From: Actinomycetes bacterium
GTDB taxonomy: Bacteria > Actinomycetota > Acidimicrobiia > Acidimicrobiales > CADCSY01
Assembly: GCA_025464025.1 (NCBI GenBank)
Contig: JAODBP010000327.1
Coordinates: 1 to 15,545, forward strand
Length of the DNA: 15,545 nucleotides
Direction: 5' to 3'
In this document: piece after piece, positions 4,872 through 11,425 of the stretch
How the letters are laid out: each line of letters opens with the position of its first letter
Position numbering within the stretch: the first letter of the stretch is position 1
Translations under genes and position numbers: made by a program
The notes under the pieces: generated by a model
The model's database searches: none
Told to the model about the DNA's origin: nothing
The model's input: only the letters and a program-made list of their open reading frames with translations

Positions 4872-7209
4872 ACGGGGCAGACGGCGGGGCGTAGCCGATG
4901 ACGCCGGACGCTTCGAGCTCGTCGAGGTCGGCGTCGGACAGGTCGAGCAGGCGGGACAGCACCTCGCGGTTGTGCTCGCCCAGCAGCGGCGAGTGCGACC
5001 GCGACCACGAGTCGATGCCGCTCCACCGGTACGGCAGGCCCGGCACGGGCTGGGTGCCGACCACCGGGTGGGGCACGTCCTCGTACAGGTTCCGGGCCAC
5101 GAGCTGCGGGTGGAAGCTCTCCCGCCGCGGGTCCCACGCCACCACGGCCGGCACGCCACCGTCGACCAGCAGGTCGACGGCGGCTTCGACCGTGCGGTCG
5201 ACGGCCCACCGCCGGATCTGCTCGTCGATCTCGTCGTGGTGCTCGTGGCGGCCGGCGAGCGTGGCCAGCTTGGGGTCGGCCGGCCAGTCGAGCACCTTGC
5301 ACAGCGCCTGCCACTGGTCGTCGGTCTCGCACGACAGCGCCAGCCACTGCTCGGTGCCCTCGCACCGGTAGAGGCCCTGGGGCGCGGCCTCCGGTGAGCG
5401 GTTGCCCATGCGGGTCAGGTGCTTGCCGTAGGCGGTGAACTCCACGATCTGCTCGGCGGCGCAGTTGATGCCGGCCTCGACCATGACCGCCTCGACCAGG
5501 TGGCCGACGCCGGTGCGGCGAGCATCGTCCATGGCGGTGAGCATGGCCACGGCGCCGTGCATGCCGGCGATGGGGTCGCACGGGCCGCGCATGATCCGCG
5601 GCGGCCCACCGAGCGGGCCGGTGAGCCACGCCATGCCCGCCATCATCTCCATGGTCTGGGCGAAGCCGACCCGGTCGCGCCACGGCCCGTCGAGGCCGAA
5701 CGCCGGCATGCGCACGAAGGTGGCCTGCGGGTTCAGCTCGTGCACGACGTCCCACGTGAGGCCCCACCGCTCGGTGACCCGCGGTGCGAAGTTCTCGACC
5801 ACGAGGTCGCAGCCCTTGATGAGCTCCTTGGCCAGCTCGAGGCCGCGCTCGGTGGCGAGGTCGAGGGTGACGTCCTGCTTGTTCACGTTCACGGCCACGA
5901 ACATGTGGCCGTACTCCCACCACGTGTCGGGGTGGACGTAGAAGCCGGTGGCCCGCATGCCGTCCGGGTGGGTGGTCGACTCGAGGTGGATCACCTCGGC
6001 GCCGAGGGCGGCAAGGATCGCCGTGCCCGACGGGCCGGCCCACCAAGAGGTCAGGTCGAGCACCCGCACGCCCTCGAACGGGAGCTTGGCCGCGTCCTCG
6101 GGTGCCTCGGGCTCGACCCGGGCGCGACCGGTGAGGGCGCCGTCGGCCTCGCCCAGCTCGGGGGACGGCTTCGGCAGCGGCCGGCGCTCGCCGTCGATCA
6201 GGTACGGCGGCCGGGGCTGGAGGAAGCCGGCCGGGTTCTCGACGAACACCTCGCGCGCCACCAGGTGCTCGTTGGTGAGGATCGTCTCACCGTCGTTCAC
6301 CTGGGCGGCGGCGACGCGGAACTCGGCCGCCTTCTCGAGGATCTCGTCGACCGTGTGCTCCATGAGCCACGCGCCCTGGATGGCGTTCCACTCCTCGAGG
6401 TTGGCCATGCGGTGCTGGAGCGAGACCCACTGCGGGTCGTCCATGAGGTCGAAGCGGTCGATGACCATGAGGTAGTTCACGAACATCTGGCCGCTGTTGG
6501 TGTTGAAGCCGACCCAGCCGTCCTTGCACGGCTCGACCGACGGCGACTCCAGCGACCGGGCCGGTCGGTCCGACGGCGGGCGACCGAGCATGTTGTTCAT
6601 GAGGTCGGCGAAGGTCGAGCCGGCCACGGCCATGGTCTCGATCATCGAGCAGTCGAGGTGGGCGCCGGCGCCGGTGCGGCGGGCGTGCAGCACGGCAGGG
6701 AGGGCACCGGCCACGGCGTAGGAGCCGGTGGTCCACTCGACCACCCGGCCACCCGCCTGGTACGGCTCCTCGTCGGGCAGGCCCCGCGACAGGATGGCAC
6801 CGGAGGCGGCCTCGACGGTGAAGTGGGTCCACGGCCGATCGGCCCACGGGCCGGTGCGGCCCCACGGCGTGATCGACAGGACGACGAGCTGCGGGTGGGC
6901 GGCCCGCAGGCCCTCGACGTCGACGGTGCCCTGCTCGACGAGGAGGTCGGCGCCGGCGATCAGGTCGGCCAGCTCGTCGTCGGGCACCGACGAGCGCACC
7001 GAGCGCTTGCGGGTGTGGAGGTACTGGAACAGGGCGCCGGTGCCGCCCTCGGGCACCGAACCGGTGACCGAGCGCTGGCGCAACGGCGACCCACCGGCGG
7101 GCTCGATGCAGATGACCTCGGCCCCGGCGTCGGCCAGGACCTTGGTGGCGTAGTTGCCGGCGATGGTCGTCGTGAGGTCGACGACGCGGATGTCGGTGAG
7201 GCCGTCCAT
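4870..7209 (-). CDS. Tandem-domain class III (CaiB/BaiF) CoA-transferase
   Basis: The 779-residue protein is about twice the usual CaiB/BaiF length. It contains two homologous halves: residues ~4-345, beginning LTDIRVVDLTTTIAGNYATK, and ~376-770, beginning FEGVRVLDLTSWWAGPSGTA. Class III transferases move CoA between carboxylic acids through an enzyme-bound Asp intermediate. The second half keeps that site: GPCDPIAGMHG with Asp545. The aligned site in the first half reads VVEWTTGSYA, with Glu158 instead of Asp, so probably one active site works per chain. The same layout, with the catalytic Asp only in the second domain, is known for DddD (from memory). The start overlaps the P450 stop by one base (TGATG). 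The likely role is CoA activation of a carboxylic acid intermediate made by the P450 branch (inference). Confidence 0.9.
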   Translation of the reverse strand: MDGLTDIRVVDLTTTIAGNYATKVLADAGAEVICIEPAGGSPLRQRSVTGSVPEGGTGALFQYLHTRKRSVRSSVPDDELADLIAGADLLVEQGTVDVEGLRAAHPQLVVLSITPWGRTGPWADRPWTHFTVEAASGAILSRGLPDEEPYQAGGRVVEWTTGSYAVAGALPAVLHARRTGAGAHLDCSMIETMAVAGSTFADLMNNMLGRPPSDRPARSLESPSVEPCKDGWVGFNTNSGQMFVNYLMVIDRFDLMDDPQWVSLQHRMANLEEWNAIQGAWLMEHTVDEILEKAAEFRVAAAQVNDGETILTNEHLVAREVFVENPAGFLQPRPPYLIDGERRPLPKPSPELGEADGALTGRARVEPEAPEDAAKLPFEGVRVLDLTSWWAGPSGTAILAALGAEVIHLESTTHPDGMRATGFYVHPDTWWEYGHMFVAVNVNKQDVTLDLATERGLELAKELIKGCDLVVENFAPRVTERWGLTWDVVHELNPQATFVRMPAFGLDGPWRDRVGFAQTMEMMAGMAWLTGPLGGPPRIMRGPCDPIAGMHGAVAMLTAMDDARRTGVGHLVEAVMVEAGINCAAEQIVEFTAYGKHLTRMGNRSPEAAPQGLYRCEGTEQWLALSCETDDQWQALCKVLDWPADPKLATLAGRHEHHDEIDEQIRRWAVDRTVEAAVDLLVDGGVPAVVAWDPRRESFHPQLVARNLYEDVPHPVVGTQPVPGLPYRWSGIDSWSRSHSPLLGEHNREVLSRLLDLSDADLDELEASGVIGYAPPSAP

Positions 7210-8390
7210 CAGGCGACCGGGGTGAAGCGCACGGGCATGGCCTCCGGACCGGAGATGAAGTTGGACGAGCGGCGGGGCAACGGGTCGCCGGCCAGCTCGA
7301 TGTCGGGCAACCGGTGCAGCAGCTCGTCGAACATCACGCGGAGCTCGACCCGGGCCAGCGAGGCGCCGAGGCAGAAGTGCGGGCCGAAGCCGAACGCCAG
7401 GTGCGGGTTCGGGTTGCGGGTCACGTCGAGCTCGTCGGGCCGGTCGAACACCTCGGCGTCGCGGTTGGCCGACGGGTAGAAGAGCATGAGCTGCTCGCCT
7501 GCCTTCAGCTGCTGCCCACCCACCTCGACGTCATCGGTGACCGTGCGCGACATGTTCTTGATCGGCGACACCCAGCGCAGCAGCTCCTCGACGCCGGTCT
7601 CGAGGTTGTCGCGGAAGATCGCCTTCTGGGCCGGGTTGGCCTGGAGGGCGAGCATCCCGTCGGTGATCACGTGGCGGGTCGTCTCGTCGCCGCCGATGAG
7701 GATGAGCAGGCTCTCCTGGATGATCGACTCGTCGTCGAGCCGCTCGCCGTCGATCTCGGCGTAGCAGAGGATGCTCACCAGGTCGTCGGTCGGGGGCTTC
7801 GAGCGGCGGTCGGCGATGACCCCGAGCTGGAACTGGCGGAAGGCGATGCCGGCGTGCATGGCCTTCTCGGCCGCGGCCGGATCGTCGACCGTGGTGCCCC
7901 GGATGAGGTCGTCGGACCACTCGAGCAGGTCCTGGTAGCTCTCGGGCGGGAAGCCGAGCATGTCGGCGATCAGCAGCAGGGGAAGCGGGGCGGCGATGTC
8001 CCAGACGAAGTCGCACTCGCCCTTGCCGGCGACGTTGTCGATGATCGACGTGCAGATCTGGCGGATCGTCTGCTCGTGCTCACGCACCCGGCGGGGCGTG
8101 AAGCCCTTGTTGACGAGCTTGCGCCGGCGGGTGTGGGCCGGGTCGTCCATCGAGATCATCATCGGCAGCGGGTTGCCGTGGGGCCGCGGGCTCTTGTGGC
8201 TGTTGAACGCCGGAGCGTCCTTCTCGATGGTGAGGACGTCGTGGTAGCGGGTGATGCCCCACACCTCGTTCTTGGCGTCCCAGTAGACGGGCGCGTGCTC
8301 CCGCATCCACGCCCACTGCTCGTACGGCTGCCCGGCGTACCAGTGGCCGGACAGCAGGTCGATGTCGTCGCGGACCGGATGCTCCCCCAT
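7209..8390 (-). CDS. Cytochrome P450, CYP142/CYP125-like
   Basis: The 393-residue soluble bacterial P450 has all core motifs: I-helix GGDETT (233-238), K-helix ExxR (Glu269-Arg272), and heme loop FGFGPHFCLG (333-342) with Cys340 as the thiolate ligand. The N-terminal third (IDLLSGHWYAG, PMMISMDDPAHTRRRKLVNKGF, GECDFVWDIAAPLPLLLIADMLG) strongly recalls CYP142, which oxidises the terminal methyl of the cholesterol side chain to a carboxylic acid. The adjacent CoA-transferase, overlapping by one base, could activate such an acid. No ferredoxin or reductase gene is in the window. The ATG at 8390 follows the DedA stop by 24 nt without a clear ribosome-binding site, so it is probably co-transcribed with DedA. 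The steroid assignment is by recalled similarity only. Confidence 0.92.
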   Translation of the reverse strand: MGEHPVRDDIDLLSGHWYAGQPYEQWAWMREHAPVYWDAKNEVWGITRYHDVLTIEKDAPAFNSHKSPRPHGNPLPMMISMDDPAHTRRRKLVNKGFTPRRVREHEQTIRQICTSIIDNVAGKGECDFVWDIAAPLPLLLIADMLGFPPESYQDLLEWSDDLIRGTTVDDPAAAEKAMHAGIAFRQFQLGVIADRRSKPPTDDLVSILCYAEIDGERLDDESIIQESLLILIGGDETTRHVITDGMLALQANPAQKAIFRDNLETGVEELLRWVSPIKNMSRTVTDDVEVGGQQLKAGEQLMLFYPSANRDAEVFDRPDELDVTRNPNPHLAFGFGPHFCLGASLARVELRVMFDELLHRLPDIELAGDPLPRRSSNFISGPEAMPVRFTPVA

Positions 8391-8414
8391 GGGCAGGAAG
8401 CATCGCGCACCGGG

Positions 8415-9062
8415 TCAGTCGGTGACGGTGGCCTCGCGACGGGCCTTCACCAGCTCGTAGGCCACCGGCAGCAGCGACACGGCGACGATGACGAGGATCG
8501 CCGGGGTCAGGTAGTTCTCGATCTTCGGGTAGCGCTTGCCCAGGCCCCAACCCAGCAGCGTGGCCAGGCACGACCAGAGCAGGGCCCCGACCACGTTGTA
8601 GGTCACGAACACGCGGTACTTCATGCCCGACACCCCGGCGAGGATCGGCGTGAACGTGCGCACGATGGGCACGAACCGGGCCAGGACGATGGCCTTCGGG
8701 CCGTGCTTCTCGAAGAAGTCGTGGGCCTTGCGGACGTTGTCCTGCTTGAACAGCCGGGAGTCGGGCCGCTGGAAGAGGCGGGGCCCGGTGCGCTGCCCGA
8801 AGAGGTAGCCGACCTGGTCGCCGATCACCGCACCGACGAAGGCGACGACGAGCAGGATCAGGATGTGGGGCCGGTGCTCGAGCCCGGCGACGAGCCCGGC
8901 GGCGAAGAGCAGCGAGTCGCCCGGCAGGAAGAAGCCGACCAGCAGGCCGGACTCGGCGAACACCACCAGGAAGATGACGGCGAGGAACGCCGGGGTGCCG
9001 TGCTCGAGCAGCGGCTTCAGATCTGGGTGGAGCAGCCAGCTCAGGGCCGAAGCGAGAAGCAT
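8415..9062 (-). CDS. DedA-family (VTT/SNARE-associated) membrane protein
   Basis: The 215-residue product has a typical DedA size and motifs: AESGLLVGFFLPGDSLLFAAG (36-56), GDQVGYLFGQRTG (81-93), and ARFVPIVRTFTPILAGVSGM (128-147) with the conserved Arg129 and Arg135. TM helices lie around 24-45, 50-60, 66-84, 153-172 and 186-202. DedA proteins help recycle lipid carriers or phospholipids across the cytoplasmic membrane and support proton-motive force. Its relation to the P450 and CoA-transferase downstream is positional only. The ATG at 9062 has a TAGGGT box exactly 6 nt upstream and no Shine-Dalgarno, so it is probably the leaderless first gene of a DedA-P450-CoA-transferase transcript. Confidence 0.92.
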   Translation of the reverse strand: MLLASALSWLLHPDLKPLLEHGTPAFLAVIFLVVFAESGLLVGFFLPGDSLLFAAGLVAGLEHRPHILILLVVAFVGAVIGDQVGYLFGQRTGPRLFQRPDSRLFKQDNVRKAHDFFEKHGPKAIVLARFVPIVRTFTPILAGVSGMKYRVFVTYNVVGALLWSCLATLLGWGLGKRYPKIENYLTPAILVIVAVSLLPVAYELVKARREATVTD

Positions 9063-9068
9063 GGGCGC

Positions 9069-9074
9069 ACCCTA
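9069..9074 (-). promoter_or_regulatory. Leaderless -10 box (TAGGGT) of the DedA-P450-CoA-transferase operon
   Basis: TAGGGT is followed by six bases (GCGCCC) and the ATG at 9062. A TTGACC overlaps the epoxide hydrolase stop upstream, but 21 bp away, which is long for a -35. The box lies within the 8-bp palindrome CCCTAGGG (9070-9077). Confidence 0.5.
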
Positions 9075-9097
9075 GGGCGGCCCAGGTTCGCGCCAGG

Positions 9098-10219
9098 TCA
9101 ACGGACCAGGCGGAAGAACCCTCGGACCTCGTCGACGAACGTCTCCGGCTGCTCGAAGGCGGCGAAGTGCCCGCCCTTGCCGACCTCGGTGAACGACCGG
9201 ATGTCGACGAACCGCTTGGCCGCCCACCGCTCGGAGAGCCGGATGATCTCCTTCGGGAACACGGTGATGCCGGTCGGGACGAACACCTCGCCCACGCCCG
9301 GGTTGTGGAAGCTCTCCCAGTAGAGGCGGGCCGACGAGGCGCCCGAGGCCGGGAACCAGTAGAGCCCGATGTTGTCGAGCATCTGGTCCTTGGTGAGGAC
9401 GTGCTCGGGGTGGCCGTCGCAGTCGGTCCAGGCCCAGAACTTCTCGGCGATCCACGCGCACTGGGCGGCCGGCGAGTCGACCAGGCCGTAGCCGAGCGTC
9501 TGGGGCCGGGTGGCCTGCTGGGTCGAGTACCCGGCCTCGGACTTCGCGTAGTGGGCCATGGCCTCGAGCGCCTCGTTCTCCTTCGGCGTGAGGTCGCCGA
9601 ACGTGGCCTCGTCGGGCGCGGCGATCGGCATGTTGAGGTGGATGCCCACCAGGTTGGTGTGGTCCTGCTGGGCCAGCGACGTGGTCACCATCGAGCCCCA
9701 GTCGCCGCCCTGGGCGCCGTAGCGGCTGTAGCCGAGGCCGGCCATGAGCTGGGCCCAGGCCCGGGCGATGCGGTGCACGTCCCACCCGGCAGCGGTCGGC
9801 TTGTCGCTGAACCCGTAGCCCGGCAGCGACGGGATGACGACGTGGAAGGCGTCGGCCGGGTCGTCCGGGTTCGTCAGCGGCTCGATGACGTCCCAGAACT
9901 CGCGCACCGACCCGGGCCAGCCGTGGGTGAGCAGCAGCGGCAGGGCGTCCTCGTGGGGCGAGCGCACGTGGAGGAAGTGGATGCCGAGCCCGTCGACCTC
10001 GGTGCGGAACTGGGGGAAGCGGTTGACCCGCTCCACGAACCCACCGAAGTCGTACTCGTCGCGCCAGTAGGCCGTGAGCTCCTGGGCGTAGGCCAGCGGC
10101 ATGCCCTGCGACCAGTCGTCGACCGTCTCCTTCTCGGGCCAGCGGGTGCGGGCCAGGCGGTCGCGCAGGTCGGCGACGTCGGCGTCGGCCAGCTCGAAGT
10201 GGAACTCCGTCGGGTTCAC
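9098..10219 (-). CDS. Epoxide hydrolase (microsomal/EHN type)
   Basis: With a GTG start at 10219 the product is 373 residues. The N-terminal EHN region (FHFELADADVADLRDRLARTRWP) wraps a following alpha/beta-hydrolase core. The core has the oxyanion motif HGWPGS (99-104), PSLPGYGFSD (130-139), a nucleophile elbow GGDWG with Asp173, and FPKE with Glu324 as the likely acid. The catalytic His351 is in GKGGHFAAFEQPE. These are the marks of enzymes that open epoxides to diols by an ester intermediate. I chose GTG 10219 because it overlaps the SnoaL stop as GTGA and has GGAGGG just upstream. A longer in-frame start at 10261 adds 14 residues unlike the family. The likely substrate is a hydrophobic epoxide, perhaps produced by a P450 (inference). 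Confidence 0.93.
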   Translation of the reverse strand: MNPTEFHFELADADVADLRDRLARTRWPEKETVDDWSQGMPLAYAQELTAYWRDEYDFGGFVERVNRFPQFRTEVDGLGIHFLHVRSPHEDALPLLLTHGWPGSVREFWDVIEPLTNPDDPADAFHVVIPSLPGYGFSDKPTAAGWDVHRIARAWAQLMAGLGYSRYGAQGGDWGSMVTTSLAQQDHTNLVGIHLNMPIAAPDEATFGDLTPKENEALEAMAHYAKSEAGYSTQQATRPQTLGYGLVDSPAAQCAWIAEKFWAWTDCDGHPEHVLTKDQMLDNIGLYWFPASGASSARLYWESFHNPGVGEVFVPTGITVFPKEIIRLSERWAAKRFVDIRSFTEVGKGGHFAAFEQPETFVDEVRGFFRLVR

Positions 10220-10605
10220 AGTCCCTCCATGGCCTCGGCCGAGACGATCGGGTCGTACCACTCCTTGGTGCGGCTGACCTGCCCGTCGCGGAAGCGCCAG
10301 ATCCCGACGTAGGTGTTGGCGTAGCGCCTGCCGGTCGGCACCACCGTGCCCTCGCTGACGTACTCGGCGACGAGGCCGTCGACGCCCTCGAGCATCCAGT
10401 GGTCGGTGACCGAGAGCTGGAAGCGGAACACCTGGAACGCCTGGGCCAGGTACGCCTGCACCGCGGCCCGGCCCTCGACCCGGACCGGCGACGGCTTCGA
10501 GTACGGCAGCTCGAGCACGTAGTCCTCGGTGTAGAGGTGGTCGAGGGCGGCGACGTCCGCCGCCCCGAACGCGTCGAACACCGTCCGGACCAGCTCAATC
10601 GACAT
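10216..10605 (-). CDS. SnoaL-like/NTF2-fold protein
   Basis: The 129-residue protein opens with MSIELVRTVFDAFGAADVAALDHLYTEDY, the usual SnoaL-like first helices. It continues with LPYSKPSPVRVEGRAAVQAYL, a central strand region with DHWMLEGVDGLVAEYVSEGTVVPTGRRYANTYV, and ends with GIWRFRDGQVSRTKEWYDPI. The NTF2 fold forms a hydrophobic pocket used for isomerases, hydrolases (e.g. limonene-1,2-epoxide hydrolase) or ligand binding; which applies here is open. The start is supported by GGGAGAG 7 nt upstream. It overlaps the mycothiol-dependent enzyme gene by 11 nt and the epoxide hydrolase by 4 nt, so the three are almost certainly co-transcribed. Confidence 0.85.
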   Translation of the reverse strand: MSIELVRTVFDAFGAADVAALDHLYTEDYVLELPYSKPSPVRVEGRAAVQAYLAQAFQVFRFQLSVTDHWMLEGVDGLVAEYVSEGTVVPTGRRYANTYVGIWRFRDGQVSRTKEWYDPIVSAEAMEGL

Positions 10606-11278
10606 GTTCGTGCTCTCCCAACGAGGTCTCGGGCAGGGGCGAGTGCCCGGCCAGCACGGCGAGGTAGGGCTCGACGTCGCCACTGAGGCGGAGGGCTCGC
10701 ACCTCGTCGGCCGTGCGCCGGCTCTGCAGCACGCGGATGGCCTCCCACGGGTCGAGCCGCAGCGTGCACCCGGGCCGGGCGAACTGGCTGGCCCATCGCA
10801 CCTCGCCGCTGTCGACCACGAGGGCGCCGAGGCCGGCCTCGACGATGGCGGGCGACAGCAGGTCGAGCAGCAGCTGCACGCACGCTCGCACCTCGGCGCT
10901 GCCCCGGGCCCCCGGCGCGCCGACCGCACCCCGGAGGTCGTGCTCGTGCGACACCGCGTCGATGAGGAGCTGGTGGGCCCCGCCGTCGACGATCGCCGAG
11001 GTGCCAGCCGCACACGCCTCCCAGCGGTCGAGCAGCTCGTCGACCGGCACGTCCTGGCGCTCGACGACGAGGCCCTCGAGCCAGACCTGGGTGTCACCGG
11101 TCGGGAAGCTGCCCGACGTCAGGGCCTCGGGGATGCCGGTCAGGTGGGCCAGGAGCTGGTGCACGGACCAGTCGGGGCAGGCCGGCACCCGCGCCTCGAG
11201 GGCGTCGGGATCGAGCGAGCGCACCAGGTCGGACACCCGCTGGCGGGTCGCGTGGTAGCCGTCGGAGAGGTCGGGCAC
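10595..11278 (-). CDS. Mycothiol-dependent maleylpyruvate isomerase-family (DinB-like) enzyme
   Basis: This 227-residue protein has the four-helix DinB-like metal-binding signature of the TIGR03083 family: RVPACPDWSVHQLLAHLTG (30-48), with His45 as a metal ligand, and DAVSHEHDLRGAVG (107-120), with His111 and His113/Asp114 as candidate ligands. A C-terminal domain follows (VVDSGEVRWASQFARPGCTLRLDPWEAIRVLQSRRTADEVRAL). Family members are mycothiol-dependent isomerases or transferases, or are uncharacterised. Mycothiol itself is an actinobacterial thiol, so this gene supports that assignment. I chose GTG 11278: family members begin here, and a TACGGT box lies 8 nt upstream. A weaker alternative ATG near 11389 would add about 37 atypical residues. 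It is the first gene of a three-gene unit with SnoaL and epoxide hydrolase. Confidence 0.85.
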   Translation of the reverse strand: MPDLSDGYHATRQRVSDLVRSLDPDALEARVPACPDWSVHQLLAHLTGIPEALTSGSFPTGDTQVWLEGLVVERQDVPVDELLDRWEACAAGTSAIVDGGAHQLLIDAVSHEHDLRGAVGAPGARGSAEVRACVQLLLDLLSPAIVEAGLGALVVDSGEVRWASQFARPGCTLRLDPWEAIRVLQSRRTADEVRALRLSGDVEPYLAVLAGHSPLPETSLGEHEHVD

Positions 11279-11286
11279 GGCCAGCG

Positions 11287-11292
11287 ACCGTA
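11287..11292 (-). promoter_or_regulatory. Possible near-leaderless -10 box (TACGGT)
   Basis: TACGGT lies 8 nt upstream of the GTG at 11278. The gap is two bases longer than at the clearest leaderless starts here. A GGGAGGA also lies nearby (11304-11298), but it is 19 nt from the GTG and too far to serve it. Confidence 0.3.
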
Positions 11293-11304
11293 GCCATTCC
11301 TCCC

Positions 11305-11317
11305 GGGGCTGCGCCCC
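11305..11317. repeat. Short perfect hairpin GGGGC-TGC-GCCCC
   Basis: A 5-bp GC stem with a 3-nt loop lies in the 147-bp divergent intergenic region between the mycothiol enzyme and the diguanylate cyclase genes. No T-tract follows on either strand, so it does not look like a terminator. Confidence 0.35.
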
Positions 11318-11415
11318 TGAACCGATCGACGCCCGCCTGGCGGCGAACGCCTGTCCTTTTCTCTCGGCGCTCGTTCGGTCAAGATGCCCCATCCGGCGCC
11401 GATCTGTACCTGTGT

Positions 11416-11420
11416 GGAGG
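11416..11420 (+). promoter_or_regulatory. Shine-Dalgarno (GGAGG) deciding the cyclase start
   Basis: GGAGG lies five bases before the GTG at 11426. The alternative in-frame ATG at 11384 has no ribosome-binding site, so the GTG is preferred. Confidence 0.65.
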
Positions 11421-11425
11421 GCCGA

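Noticed and set aside
9070..9077. CCCTAGGG palindrome as a regulator binding site
   Set aside because: It is only 8 bp and is explained by the -10 box itself; there is no second copy near a promoter.
5419..9323. Two long plus-strand frames opposite the CoA-transferase, P450 and DedA genes
   Set aside because: Composition is typical of antisense in GC-rich DNA, and the minus strand carries complete conserved motifs throughout.
10220..10261. Longer start of the epoxide hydrolase inside the SnoaL gene
   Set aside because: The added residues do not resemble the family, and GTG 10219 has a ribosome-binding site and a 4-nt stop/start overlap.
11305..11317. GGGGC-TGC-GCCCC hairpin as a transcription terminator
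   Set aside because: No T-tract follows, and it lies between divergent genes upstream of both starts.
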